64,000 nucleotides of DNA from Spirosoma endbachense (GTDB taxonomy: Bacteria; Bacteroidota; Bacteroidia; Cytophagales; Spirosomataceae), in NCBI RefSeq assembly GCF_010233585.1, contig NZ_CP045997.1, forward strand, positions 3,001,779-3,065,778. Reading direction: 5' to 3'. Positions within the stretch are counted from its first letter, which is position 1, and each line of letters begins with the position of its first letter. The position numbers and the translations under genes were made by a program. Positions 18,094-28,335 of the stretch are shown in pieces. Below the pieces are notes generated by a model that was given only the letters and a program-made list of their open reading frames with translations, made no database searches and was not told the DNA's origin.

Positions 18094-18190
18094 TTACCGT
18101 CCGATTTATGAGGAGACTATGCCCCCAATCGACCACTTTATAGTTAGTCTGTTAGAGGTCAATTTAGTTCGTTTCAGGGTCTTGCTTTTT

Positions 18191-18295
18191 CCCCATTTCT
18201 TGAAGCAGATGTATGTAAGTTTTATCGTCTCAGATAGGAGCGTTTATTGAGAAGGTGTCTTTTTAAATACCAGGCTTATAGTTTACTAGCTGTCC
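18191..18295 (+). repeat. Dispersed hairpin repeat, copy H
   Basis: CCCATTTCTTGAAGC at 18192-18206, CGTCTCA at 18226-18232 closed by TGAGA at 18248-18252, loop GATAGGAGCGTTTAT, and tail AGTTTACTAGCTGTCC at about 18280-18295. The tail matches the first bases of the window (22-38). Confidence 0.8.
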
Positions 18296-18344
18296 AACAC
18301 GATCCGTAGCATACGGTCAGCGGATAAACTCCAAAAATTTGCTA

Positions 18345-21300
18345 CTATTTCCCGCTCTTTGTCTGTTTAGTAGTCCTCATAAATGCTATGAGGTCTGTGA
18401 CCTGCTTATCAGATAAAGCCTCCAACAACCCCGAAGGCATTAGCGAGATAGGTGTTGTTTCTTTGGTCTGAATATCCGATTTATTGAGGATAACCGCATC
18501 CTGTCCAACCACCCGCAATGTCACCTGACGTTCTGTTTCCTTGGCTACATTACCGACATAAGTTCTTCCGTCTCTGGTTGTTACGACTACCATTTTGTAA
18601 TCATCCTGAATCTCTCCACTTGGATCAAGGATATTACCCAGTAAATAATCCAAATTGGCCCTGTTAGAACCAGTTAGTTCGGGTCCGATGATGCCTCCTT
18701 CTCCATACATTTTATGGCAGGGACCACAGGTATTTTTAAAAATCAACCGTCCATTCACTGGATTCGAAGAAGCAACCACCCGATCAGTCAAAAGCGCTCT
18801 GTATTTTTTGTAAGCCTTTTCGTCAAATGCAATGTGATCAATCGGCCCCCATACTTCCACAAAACCACTACCAACAACGCGACGCAATTGTCGGGCAACA
18901 TAAGTCGGTATTTCCTTCTTAGCCAATGTTTTTTTAGCGATTGCCTGCGTAAGCAGCCATCCGTATTTGGGCCGGGATGAAAGAGTTTGAATCGTCTCAG
19001 CCTTTTCCTTTTGCGTAAAGGACGGGTATTTTTCCAACAGCAATTTGCCTAGTGGCTCATGGTCGTAAGCGGCTACTGAGCGGATTATATCGAGTCGTAA
19101 TTGAGCTTCATTCAACAAACCGGGTAACTCCTTTACCAATTCAGGGCGCTGCTGCGATGCTAGTGCCTGCAACGCTTTTTTACGCTGTTCAGCGGGCGCA
19201 GTGGAATTCTTTAACGTTGTCATGTAATTTTTCGCGACTTCCGTATCCCCAAAATGCTGAGCAATCTCGGTGGAAAGTTGAGCCACTTTGCCTCTGGTTT
19301 GTTTTAGTTTAGCGTAGACAACGTTCCAGTCAGCCGGTGTTTTACTATCCGTACGCCCCTCCAGACCGTCTCGCATCCCTTCCAGCATCGCTATCTGATT
19401 GGTCGGCAAATTGCCTATCATTGTAATCAGACTTTCCAAAGCATCAGCGTCAACAACGCGACGGGCGATAAAGTTGGTCACCAGAGGGATTTTGCTTTTT
19501 GCAGCTAATCGAAGCGCCCGGGCTGGATCAGCTTTTACCAAAGGCTCGATACCATACCAGATCATCTTAGGCAAATTGTGATCTGCAATGTCCTCCTGAT
19601 GAGATAGTAACAACTCCCCTATTTTCCACCGTTGCTCAGGATTCAGCCGTTGAAGCGCCGAAGCCAGATACAACCTAACTACGGGGGAAGTATCTTCATT
19701 TGCCATTTTTTCAAATTTGGCAATTGCGTTGGCGGACGCCGGGTTTTCCTCACACAAAAACTGAATTGCCCACGAGCGAATGTATTGATCCTTATCTGAA
19801 AGCGCTTCATTCAGTGCCTTGTCATCAAATCCGTTTGAAACCTGCAACGACCACATAGCTCTTAGCCGAAAATCAGGATGGCTGTCGGTGAGGTATATGT
19901 TGACTAATTTGTCGTAGGCCAATTTGGTTATTGTGCCCTTTGAAGCCCGATCCTGCAGAATTATCCGGGCCCTTCTCGCGTGCCATTCGCTTTTACTGAG
20001 TTGAAGTTCAGCCAGCTGGACGTCACTCATTTTGCCAAGATCGGCATACCGGCCATCCCATTTTGATGCCTGGCTTACGTTGGGCATGATTCTAAAAATC
20101 CTTCCCGTTTCTGAGTTCAGGACATCAGATCCGCAGATGTCAGCATCATGCCAGTCAAGCACATACAGGCCTCCCTCCGGGCCTACTTCCATACTAAACC
20201 CGACCCACTGTGCATTATTGGCCATCATAAAATCGTCACCGTGTTTGCCAACAAATCCAGACCCCTTCGGTACGAGTACATCAGACAATACACCGTGTTC
20301 ATGAATGTTAGCCATGAAAATTTTCCCTCTCTCCGATTCGGGAAAGGCATCAGAAAGATAGACCCGAGCTCCTCCATGCGCAGATCTATGACTATGATCG
20401 GCAATAGTTTTTATATCAGTATAGACGTATGGGTTAAAATGCTGCCCGCCCTGTCTGTGGTAAATGCCGCCCGGAATGACATGCCATAGATGTGGAATGA
20501 CACAGGCCGTTATCAGCAATTGTCCCTTCGCATCATAATCGATCCCCCAGGGATTGCTAAACCCATGCGCCACTACTTCAAATTTGTCCTTGGTCGGATG
20601 ATACCGCCAAACACCCCCGTTTATATCCGTCCCTTCGCCCTGAAGAATATCCTCGGGAAACGGATCGTTGTGTTTGTACAACTTGCCTTTGCCTTTGGGT
20701 CTACCTACTTTGGAAGGCGTGGCAAAACCCTGTAATCCATATAACCATCCGTCGGGCCCCCAGTGAAAACTATTCAGCGTTTCATGCCTGTCGCGAATAC
20801 CCCAGCCGGTTAAGCGTACCTCAATATCGTTCATATCGGCCTTATCATCCTTATTTTTATCCGGGACGAAAAGCAGGTTTGGTGGCGCACCTATAAATAC
20901 GCCGTCGAAGCCCACAGCGAGGGCCGATGGAAAAGCGATCCCTTCCATAAATACTTTTTTACTGTCCGCAACGCCGTCGTGATCAGTGTCCTCCAAAATC
21001 AGGATACGGCTGTCGCCCGAATTGGAAAACCCTTTACCTCTCGACTCATAATCTTTGTTTTCAGTAATCCACATCCGCCCCCTATCATCCCAGCAAAAGG
21101 CCATGGGCTGGGTCATCATGGGTTCGGATGCCCATGCATTCACTGTAAACCCTTCTTTTATGGTCATGGCTACAACAGCTTCCTGGGCACTCAAAAATTT
21201 TGCCTCTTTGCCCTCCTTCTGCGCAATCGCCCATAAAGCCGCTGTGTTATAGGTTCCGTTATTGCCAATAAACTCGCCAAATGTTTTATTGAGCTGCACA

Positions 21301-22181
21301 TCGTTGAGAGAGCCCGTATAGATGACAAGCTCATGCTTAATGACCTCGGTATCTCCTTTTTTAATATGCCAGTCTGCTTTTCGCGCCCTTGCCGGGCCAG
21401 CACCCAGCTGACTGTCTACGCGCCACGTCTGAGGATACCCTTTATTGTCAGGATGGTCCAGTATGGCAATATGGGCCAGGTTAGTACGCCCTTCCACCTG
21501 CATACCAATGTCAACCCACATCGCAGCCTGTCCTTCTGCTTTTTCATTCCGTTGTCTGGCCGCGTTTACCACCTCACCTTTAATCCCCTCTTTCCAGGGC
21601 ATTCGTACAAATAAGCCACCATAGTCGTATTTGCCAATCGTGACGTCGGTTTGCGCTTCGCCATTCCATTCGAGATCAAGCAAATAGATACCTCCCTTTT
21701 GGCGCATCGACCAGTTCTGAGTTTCTGTTAAGACGGCTTTCCCGGTCGAATCCAGTAGATCGTAGACGGTTTGCCATTTCACGTTGTCGCCTTTTCCTTC
21801 GAGCACTTTGGCCGAAATCCTCTTCCAATAATTTCCGTCGGGATGGTGAAAATAATCACGGCCATTCACCCGGGTATACCCCCAGTAAATACCCGTCTGG
21901 TGTTTATGGTGCCCGGGACTGTATTCCGTAAGAACACCCTTGCCATCTGGCGCGATGATTGGATGGAGGTAAGGGCGAAAAGTAGCCTTGGCATTCTGGA
22001 CCAGGATTGGTGTTTTTTCATCCCCCCGAAAGATGGAAATGGTTTCAGTGGTTTGGTTTTGAATAACCCTCAGCTGAAGGCCAGCCACAGGTGCAACGGG
22101 TAACGACTGGTTCGATTCCCGAAGGCTGAATCCAAAACTTAACAGCAGAAACAGGGCGAAAGGCGGTAATAATTTCAACAT
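18345..22181 (-). CDS. PmoA-like / PVC dehydrogenase / HEAT / cytochrome c fusion protein
   Basis: A 1278-residue exported protein. After a signal peptide (1-18), residues about 35-320 form a PmoA-like DUF6807 domain (PYLHPIIAPDGKGVLTEYSPGHHKHQTGIYW). About 350-710 form the PVC-type 'membrane-bound dehydrogenase' beta-propeller (GFTVNAWASEP, NPWGIDYDAKGQLL, HGGARVYLSDAFP, GGLYVLDWHDADICG). About 720-1110 are HEAT-like helices. The C-terminus holds one c-type haem site, CGPCH at 1152-1156, with a downstream SLMPSGL methionine as likely axial ligand. It should oxidise a carbohydrate-type substrate in the periplasm and pass electrons to the haem. It ends the SusCD locus, but a terminator separates it from susD. 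Confidence 0.85.
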   Translation of the reverse strand: MLKLLPPFALFLLLSFGFSLRESNQSLPVAPVAGLQLRVIQNQTTETISIFRGDEKTPILVQNAKATFRPYLHPIIAPDGKGVLTEYSPGHHKHQTGIYWGYTRVNGRDYFHHPDGNYWKRISAKVLEGKGDNVKWQTVYDLLDSTGKAVLTETQNWSMRQKGGIYLLDLEWNGEAQTDVTIGKYDYGGLFVRMPWKEGIKGEVVNAARQRNEKAEGQAAMWVDIGMQVEGRTNLAHIAILDHPDNKGYPQTWRVDSQLGAGPARARKADWHIKKGDTEVIKHELVIYTGSLNDVQLNKTFGEFIGNNGTYNTAALWAIAQKEGKEAKFLSAQEAVVAMTIKEGFTVNAWASEPMMTQPMAFCWDDRGRMWITENKDYESRGKGFSNSGDSRILILEDTDHDGVADSKKVFMEGIAFPSALAVGFDGVFIGAPPNLLFVPDKNKDDKADMNDIEVRLTGWGIRDRHETLNSFHWGPDGWLYGLQGFATPSKVGRPKGKGKLYKHNDPFPEDILQGEGTDINGGVWRYHPTKDKFEVVAHGFSNPWGIDYDAKGQLLITACVIPHLWHVIPGGIYHRQGGQHFNPYVYTDIKTIADHSHRSAHGGARVYLSDAFPESERGKIFMANIHEHGVLSDVLVPKGSGFVGKHGDDFMMANNAQWVGFSMEVGPEGGLYVLDWHDADICGSDVLNSETGRIFRIMPNVSQASKWDGRYADLGKMSDVQLAELQLSKSEWHARRARIILQDRASKGTITKLAYDKLVNIYLTDSHPDFRLRAMWSLQVSNGFDDKALNEALSDKDQYIRSWAIQFLCEENPASANAIAKFEKMANEDTSPVVRLYLASALQRLNPEQRWKIGELLLSHQEDIADHNLPKMIWYGIEPLVKADPARALRLAAKSKIPLVTNFIARRVVDADALESLITMIGNLPTNQIAMLEGMRDGLEGRTDSKTPADWNVVYAKLKQTRGKVAQLSTEIAQHFGDTEVAKNYMTTLKNSTAPAEQRKKALQALASQQRPELVKELPGLLNEAQLRLDIIRSVAAYDHEPLGKLLLEKYPSFTQKEKAETIQTLSSRPKYGWLLTQAIAKKTLAKKEIPTYVARQLRRVVGSGFVEVWGPIDHIAFDEKAYKKYRALLTDRVVASSNPVNGRLIFKNTCGPCHKMYGEGGIIGPELTGSNRANLDYLLGNILDPSGEIQDDYKMVVVTTRDGRTYVGNVAKETERQVTLRVVGQDAVILNKSDIQTKETTPISLMPSGLLEALSDKQVTDLIAFMRTTKQTKSGK

Positions 22182-22296
22182 GCTGGACGTAAAAAACGAA
22201 AGAGTCTATTTTATAAACAAAAGGAGATCTGTTAGGAAATATAAGGTATAATTATCCGGAATGTCGTACAGGTGGTTTCTCAGAAGACTACAAAAA

Positions 22297-22336
22297 AACT
22301 ACCATACAACCTATAGTGGCCGGTGATATGGTAGTT
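22297..22336 (-). terminator. Intrinsic terminator after the SusD gene
   Basis: On the minus strand AACTACCATA (22336-22327) pairs with TATGGTAGTT (22306-22297), and a run of seven T residues follows directly. It lies 26 bases after the susD-like stop, so the large cytochrome gene is either read through or has its own promoter. Confidence 0.75.
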
Positions 22337-22361
22337 GTTAAAAGTACTCAAATCGTTTCGG

Positions 22362-23819
22362 TTACTGACCAAGGTTGGGGTTCAGGTTGGCGTCTTTAAG
22401 CGGAATAGGAAACGTGTAATCCGGCTTCGAAATGGCCCCAATTGGCTTAAGGTCGTTGGCATCTTTAGTTGCATTGGCGCTTTCAACCATTTCCAGCCGC
22501 AGCAGGTCAAACCATCTTGAATATTCACCAGCAAATTCCCAGGCCCTTTCATCTACAACAGCCTGAATAAAGGCGTCATTCGACAAGCCTGATAATGCCT
22601 TAAGGCCGGCTCTTGTCCTTACCGCGTTTATTGCCGTGTAGGCATCGGCACTGGCTGAGCCAGCACGTGCCGATGCTTCTGCATAGATGAGTAAAACATG
22701 TGCGTAACGAATCATATGCACGGGCAGCGACGACTGCCAGGTGTTATTTACCGCTAGCCTGAATTTCGCGAAATACGGTTTCTTTTCGGCACTGCTCTCC
22801 CAGGGTACAATGGCTCCATTACTTCGTACAAACTGAGTGCGAAAAGTGATATCCTTTCGTTTGCCTTCGGGGAATTTTTTGAAAAAATGGATCTCCGTAC
22901 AAAAATCTTCCCAGCCTCCTTCTTCAGCAGGTGTACCTGGTTGGCCATAGAAGCCATTTACTGATCCGCCAAAACTAGTTGACGCATGAAATGCCATCAC
23001 TTCTTCGCTCGTACCGATTGCCGCCGTATTTCCGCCCCAAAGCACACTCAAATCCACCAGATCGAAACCATATGTGGCCTTGTTATCGATGACTTCTTTT
23101 GCCTTGGCGGCTGCAAGTGCGTACTTACCTTGAATTTTTAGTGGCCATCCGCCTTCGGTCAGATACACATCTGCCAACAACGCCTTGACGGAACCTTTGT
23201 TGGGCCTGCCCGGATCCCTTTTTTTGTTGGCAACAAGCTCTTCCGCTTTTTTCAGGTCATTTTCGATCAGTTGGTAGATCGGCCCCGCTTCTGTCCTTTT
23301 CACAGTTAATAGTTCATCACTGAAATCGGACGAAGTGATCAAGGGAATGGCACCAAACCCACGAACCAGCCAATAATAGGACAGCGCACGAAGGAAATAC
23401 GCTTCCCCTACTATCTGAGTAACTTTAGTCTGATCGCCTGATACAAACTTATAATTATTAATGATATTATTGGCGCCTTGTATTGTTTTGTAACAGCCGT
23501 CCCAAATAAAGGCGGTATGACTATTGCCCGAGGTTACATCAAACTGGTCGAGTTGACGCGACCACATCTTGGGCGTGTTTCCAGCGACAACAGTAGAAAG
23601 GTCATCCCCGCCCATTGCGAAACTCTGAATAGACGAATTTAAGAAACCCCGCGTCCACGTACGGAGCAACCCTTTGTATGTGCCGGTTAGGGCAGCTTCC
23701 AGGCCCTGCACGTCGCTGATTGCATTAGTACCTACAATTGCCCCTTTAGGGTTCTCTTCCAGGAAACCACTGCATCCCAGGCAATTGATAAATACGAATA
23801 AGATGAATAATTTTTTCAT
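22362..23819 (-). CDS. SusD/RagB family nutrient-binding outer-membrane lipoprotein
   Basis: A 485-residue SusD/RagB protein. The N-terminus MKKLFILFVFINCLGCSGFL is a lipoprotein signal with the lipobox LGC. The family's TPR-like segments follow: GEAYFLRALSYYWLVRGFGAIPL, the helix pair around LKKAEELVANK, and the C-terminal LIYAEASARAGSA...INAVRTRAGL with DERAWEFAGEYSRWFDLLRL. It caps the SusC barrel next to it and binds the glycan or other ligand at the cell surface. The gene starts 21 bases after the SusC stop, which indicates one transcript. Confidence 0.93.
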   Translation of the reverse strand: MKKLFILFVFINCLGCSGFLEENPKGAIVGTNAISDVQGLEAALTGTYKGLLRTWTRGFLNSSIQSFAMGGDDLSTVVAGNTPKMWSRQLDQFDVTSGNSHTAFIWDGCYKTIQGANNIINNYKFVSGDQTKVTQIVGEAYFLRALSYYWLVRGFGAIPLITSSDFSDELLTVKRTEAGPIYQLIENDLKKAEELVANKKRDPGRPNKGSVKALLADVYLTEGGWPLKIQGKYALAAAKAKEVIDNKATYGFDLVDLSVLWGGNTAAIGTSEEVMAFHASTSFGGSVNGFYGQPGTPAEEGGWEDFCTEIHFFKKFPEGKRKDITFRTQFVRSNGAIVPWESSAEKKPYFAKFRLAVNNTWQSSLPVHMIRYAHVLLIYAEASARAGSASADAYTAINAVRTRAGLKALSGLSNDAFIQAVVDERAWEFAGEYSRWFDLLRLEMVESANATKDANDLKPIGAISKPDYTFPIPLKDANLNPNLGQ

Positions 23820-23840
23820 GACTGATAGGACGTTAAGGTT

Positions 23841-26800
23841 TTAGAAAGAAAAATTAATGCCCGCTGTATAGGTTTTTGAGTTCGGGTAAGCCCCGTAATC
23901 TATGCCCTGCTGTACATCGGTTCCAAAATTTTGCCACGTAATACCGCTAACGGCATTGGAATTAGACTCGGGATCGATACCCTTGTATTTTGTAAATGTC
24001 AGCAGGTTGGTGGCGCTGACAAACAGCCGGACAGCGGCAATATTTTTCAGCAAAGTCTTTGGTAAGGTATAGGTAAGGCTGACGTTTTTCAGCCGGACGA
24101 AATCACCCTTTTCAACAAACCGGGAGGTCTGGATCAGTGAATTAGTTGATGCACTGCTGAAGGCGGGTATATCGGACGTTTCATTTACACCTGGGATATA
24201 CCGGTCCCGAATGTCCGCAAAAGTTATTTCCTTGGCGTCCGTACTGCCCATGATGCCATTGGCATACGTATAGTTGAGTTTGTCAAAACCCAGCAGCCCC
24301 TGAAAAAACAGATTCAGTGAAAGATTTTTGTAGGTGAACGTGTTGTTGAAGCCAATGGATACGTTAGGGGTTCCATTGCCGAGCACCTGCTGGTCCTTTT
24401 CGTTCAACACGCCATTTCGATCAAGGTCTTCGTAGCGGGCATCACCTGGTTTAAGCTTGCTTAAGGCAGCCTCATCTGCCTGGTTGGCCTTCCAGGTCCC
24501 GAGGTACTTGTATCCCCAAAACGCATTCATGGGCTGCCCGGGTATTAGCACATTTTCATTGAGCGGAATTGTATCGCGCTCTGTTCTCAGGCGTACGATC
24601 TTGTTTTTCAGGAGCGCAACATTTAATGTGCTCGTCCACTCAAACCCGTTCGATCGGACAGGCGTCGTATTCAGGGCAAACTCCCAGCCTTTGTTCTGTA
24701 GCTCACCAATATTGGACTGAATACTATATCCGCCTATATATCCAGGCAATGGCCTGAGCATCAGCAAGTCCCTTGTATTTTTTACAAAATAATCTGCCGA
24801 CAGCCGCAACTTACCTTTGAGTATCTCTACATCCAGACCCAGATTGAACTGTTCGGTGGTTTCCCATTTCAGATTAACATTCCCTGGGTTTCCTAAAAGA
24901 ATACCAGCCACCAGCGGTCCGCCATTACCGTTGAAAACTACGCCTGCATCATCCACATTAGTCACGTAGCTTGACAATGTACCGTACGAACCGATACCCT
25001 GGTTGCCGGTCAGTCCCCAGCTTGTACGAATTTTAAGATCGTCGATAATCCCCTGATTCTTCAGAAAAGACTCTTCCGACATGTGCCATCCAAGGGAGAC
25101 CGAAGGGAACGTACTAAACTTATTGCTACCCTGAAATTTGGACGAGCCGTCGCGTCGCACCGTTGCCGATACTAAATACCGGTCTTTATACGAATAGTTG
25201 ACCCTACCCAGTGTCGAGAGCAGGCTCCAGCTCGAATAACCGGACCCAACCGTACTGGATGCAGAGAGCGCTAAGTTATCGTATGATTGAGCGGGGTACG
25301 TAAGATTGGCTACGTTGGCATTAAATCCCGTACCGGTGAATTTTTGTGTTTCAAAAACGGCCGTAACATTTAGCTTATGGCTGAGATTAAACACCTTTGA
25401 ATAGTTAAGCGTATTGGTGTTCTGCCAGGTAACATTCTCGCCTGAAGATCGTCCAGCCGTAGCCCAGGTCCTGGTCGATGGATACCCTTGAAAGGCCTTC
25501 CCCTGTGAATTGAGGTAATTTAATCCGCCCTGAATATCAAGCGAAAGTCCTGGAATAAATTCGTAACGTAGTGCGCCAACCATATTGATGCTGCTGTTCT
25601 CGGAACGGTATTCATTTTCATTGATGATGGCAACCGGATTGGAAAAAAGCGAACTGGTCGGGTCAAAAAGGACATAATTGCCTTTGTCGTCTCTCACGGG
25701 CGTAGTGGGTGCCCAGGCAAGTGCCTGTGAGAGTGCACCACTCCGCTGGGATGTGCCGCTGGTGTTATGGTTTTCTCGCCTGGCACCCGTGAAATTAAAT
25801 CGCAGAGAAAACTTTTTACTCAACTGGGAAGTGATGTTACTCCGTATCGAATAGCGTTTGAAATCGGTGTTTTTGATGATTCCATCCTGGTTGAGAAAAT
25901 TACCGGAAATCAGATAACTCGTTTTTTCATTTCCGCCCGACAACGTCAACTGGATCTCCTTACCAGGCGCCGTCCTGAAAATCTCATCTTGCCAGTCTGT
26001 ACCACCGGACTTCCGAAACCCTTCAATCTGGCTATCTGTAAACTTGGGGACGTAAGTGCCACCAACGGGCAGGAGGGCCTTCACACGCTCGTTGGCGACC
26101 TGCGCAAAGTCCGCAGCATTCAGCGTATTATATTTCTTGAGTACCGTTGAGCTATAGTACCGAACGCCGAAATCAACCTTCATCTCCCCCTTTTTCCCTG
26201 TCTTGGTGGTAATGATAATCACCCCATTTGCCCCACGGCTTCCATAGATCGAAGTTGCCGATGCATCTTTCAGCACCTCAATCGAGGCAATGTCTTCCGG
26301 GTTGATGGTGGTAAAATCAGCACCGATGAAACCGTCAACCACATACAGCGGATCATTATCCCCGCTCAGCGAATTGGCGCCACGCACCCTGATCCGCACC
26401 TCCCCCCCCGGCGCCCCGCCCGAATTGGTAACCTGCACCCCCGGTACTCTCCCCTGAAGGACCTGGTCGAGTCGGGTAACCGGCTGACCTTTAAAATCCT
26501 TTTCCGAAACGGATGATACCGCACTGGTAACATCACGGCGTATTTGGGTTCCATACCCTACCACAATCACTTCTTCCAGGGTTTTGGTATCTACTTTCAG
26601 GGTCAGATCCAATACCGACCGATTTCCGATGATCATTTCCTGAGGAACGTATCCAATAAACGAAAAGATAAGCGTTGCTTCTCTATCAGGAATTACCAGT
26701 TCGTACCTTCCATCAGTACCCGTAACAGTACCTTTCTGAGTACCTTTCAACACGACACTTACGCCAGGCAAGCCAACGCCTTTTTCGTCCGAAACTTTAC

Positions 26801-27272
26801 CTGTCACTCTTTCTTCGGAAGTAGAAACGGGCAGAATTTCCGCAGCGAGGTCTCGTTGAGTAGAAAGGTTTGTTTCAGGGGCAGGCAATTCATTGGCTGT
26901 ATTGACAAAACCGGCCTTCGATACTTTACCGGTTTCTTTGCGAACGATTACATAAATTCCTTTACCCGCTTTCCTGTAGGCCAGGCCGTAAGGCTTCAAA
27001 AGCAGTTCAAGCTGACGTTCCAGCTTACCCTCAGTAGCGACGGTAACAGAAATGCCTTGTACCGTTGATTCTTCAAAAACAATACTTACCTGATATTTCC
27101 GGCCTAAATCGACTAATACATCTCTTAACATTGTAACTATGCTCTGCTGATTGTTGACAGACTTGTTAACAAGGGACTGGCTGACATAAGCGATACGTTG
27201 CGACAGGCAAATTTGCTGTAGAAATAAGGACACCAATAATAGTCCTGCAATACGATGTAGTAATTGTTTCAT
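23841..27272 (-). CDS. SusC/RagA TonB-linked receptor with STN signalling domain
   Basis: A 1143-residue outer-membrane receptor. After the signal peptide, residues about 45-110 form an STN (secretin/TonB short N-terminal) domain (LVDLGRKYQVSIVFEESTV, LLLKPYGLAYRKAGKGIYVI), which marks receptors that signal to an anti-sigma factor. A carboxypeptidase-like beta-sandwich follows (about 155-240, GKVSDEKGVGLPGVSVVLKGT), then the plug with VVGYGTQIRRDVTSAVSSV and LKDASATSIYGSRGANGVI, and the long 22-strand barrel ending YTAGINFSF. Start 27272 lies 11 bases after the FecR stop. With the ECF sigma factor and FecR just upstream, it forms a complete cell-surface signalling set. Confidence 0.93.
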   Translation of the reverse strand: MKQLLHRIAGLLLVSLFLQQICLSQRIAYVSQSLVNKSVNNQQSIVTMLRDVLVDLGRKYQVSIVFEESTVQGISVTVATEGKLERQLELLLKPYGLAYRKAGKGIYVIVRKETGKVSKAGFVNTANELPAPETNLSTQRDLAAEILPVSTSEERVTGKVSDEKGVGLPGVSVVLKGTQKGTVTGTDGRYELVIPDREATLIFSFIGYVPQEMIIGNRSVLDLTLKVDTKTLEEVIVVGYGTQIRRDVTSAVSSVSEKDFKGQPVTRLDQVLQGRVPGVQVTNSGGAPGGEVRIRVRGANSLSGDNDPLYVVDGFIGADFTTINPEDIASIEVLKDASATSIYGSRGANGVIIITTKTGKKGEMKVDFGVRYYSSTVLKKYNTLNAADFAQVANERVKALLPVGGTYVPKFTDSQIEGFRKSGGTDWQDEIFRTAPGKEIQLTLSGGNEKTSYLISGNFLNQDGIIKNTDFKRYSIRSNITSQLSKKFSLRFNFTGARRENHNTSGTSQRSGALSQALAWAPTTPVRDDKGNYVLFDPTSSLFSNPVAIINENEYRSENSSINMVGALRYEFIPGLSLDIQGGLNYLNSQGKAFQGYPSTRTWATAGRSSGENVTWQNTNTLNYSKVFNLSHKLNVTAVFETQKFTGTGFNANVANLTYPAQSYDNLALSASSTVGSGYSSWSLLSTLGRVNYSYKDRYLVSATVRRDGSSKFQGSNKFSTFPSVSLGWHMSEESFLKNQGIIDDLKIRTSWGLTGNQGIGSYGTLSSYVTNVDDAGVVFNGNGGPLVAGILLGNPGNVNLKWETTEQFNLGLDVEILKGKLRLSADYFVKNTRDLLMLRPLPGYIGGYSIQSNIGELQNKGWEFALNTTPVRSNGFEWTSTLNVALLKNKIVRLRTERDTIPLNENVLIPGQPMNAFWGYKYLGTWKANQADEAALSKLKPGDARYEDLDRNGVLNEKDQQVLGNGTPNVSIGFNNTFTYKNLSLNLFFQGLLGFDKLNYTYANGIMGSTDAKEITFADIRDRYIPGVNETSDIPAFSSASTNSLIQTSRFVEKGDFVRLKNVSLTYTLPKTLLKNIAAVRLFVSATNLLTFTKYKGIDPESNSNAVSGITWQNFGTDVQQGIDYGAYPNSKTYTAGINFSF

Positions 27273-27283
27273 AATTATTGAAT

Positions 27284-28276
27284 TTATTTATTACGTATTT
27301 CAACATGATCTTGATTTTGAATGACTTCGATTGGTAGAAGCTCCGATAAGATGTGGAAAAGATCATCCGGGTGCTCAGCACGGTATATGCCGCCAATACG
27401 ACGTTCAGCCAGTATGGTATCAGCGATACGCACCTCAACGTTAAATCGCTCTTTCATTTGCCTGGCGACTTCTGAAAGCATCGTATTGTCGAAATAAAAC
27501 AGCTGCTCCTTCCAGGCGGTATACTTCTGTGGCTTGGCAGGAACAGTAATATTAAAGCTGTCGTTTGACCCGGAAGTGAACAGATTACCGGGCTTCATAT
27601 AAATCTGCTTCCCTTGCGGAAGCTGTAGCTTCACCTTTCCATGGGAGAGAAACACCCGCTTTTCTTGGCTGCGGGAATACGCGACAAATTGCGTCCCCAG
27701 CACTTCAATACGGTAATGGTCACCCATATTCACAATAAATCGCTTATTAGACTTGGTATGGGTAACCGTAAAGTCGGCTTCTCCTTCAAGCTCTACTTCC
27801 CGTGAATCGCTTCCGAAACCGAACCTGGGTATCAGCAGTGTTGAATTTGCATTCAACAGCACCGTTGTTCCATCCGAAAGCTGGTAAGTGCTACTATGTG
27901 CGTTAGCTGACTTCAAGGTTTGATACATCAGTTCTTTTCTGAACAGAAAGCAAGCCACAATCAGAACACAGGCTGCGACAAGGCTACTATACCACCTACC
28001 TCGGCTCAGCGATGGCAACCGTTGCAGATTGACAGACGGTTCTGATGCAGCTTTACGGGATACTGTGCCAGTCAACTGCACCTGATACCTTTTCATTGCC
28101 TCATCCAGATCCGGGAAAAACTGTGGATTTTCACTTTCCCAAGCATCCAGATATTGGTAGTATAACTCCTCATTAGGAGGCTCTTTCAACCATTCTTCAA
28201 TTAATTTTCGCTGCATAGCGGTCGTTTTTTCAGAGAAAAAATCGAACAGCAGACGTTTCATCACTGGCTTTTCCAT
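27284..28276 (-). CDS. FecR family anti-sigma factor / sensor
   Basis: A 330-residue FecR-type protein. The N-terminal 90 residues are a cytoplasmic anti-sigma part (MQRKLIEEWLKEPPNEELYYQYLDAWE, FFPDLDEAMKRY). One membrane segment follows near residue 95-112 (SLVAACVLIVACFLF). The periplasmic FecR domain (YQLSDGTTVLLNANSTLLIPRFG, REVELEGEADFTVTH, VLGTQFVAYS) and the C-terminal DUF4974 domain (FDNTMLSEVARQMKERFNVEV) complete it. ATG 28276 or ATG 28261 may be the start. It should hold the ECF sigma factor until the STN domain of the adjacent SusC reports ligand. Confidence 0.92.
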   Translation of the reverse strand: MEKPVMKRLLFDFFSEKTTAMQRKLIEEWLKEPPNEELYYQYLDAWESENPQFFPDLDEAMKRYQVQLTGTVSRKAASEPSVNLQRLPSLSRGRWYSSLVAACVLIVACFLFRKELMYQTLKSANAHSSTYQLSDGTTVLLNANSTLLIPRFGFGSDSREVELEGEADFTVTHTKSNKRFIVNMGDHYRIEVLGTQFVAYSRSQEKRVFLSHGKVKLQLPQGKQIYMKPGNLFTSGSNDSFNITVPAKPQKYTAWKEQLFYFDNTMLSEVARQMKERFNVEVRIADTILAERRIGGIYRAEHPDDLFHILSELLPIEVIQNQDHVEIRNK

Positions 28277-28335
28277 AGGTTCAAATGTCAGATCTGACGA
28301 CTAAAAGGAATTGATCCATGAATGGACTACTAGAA

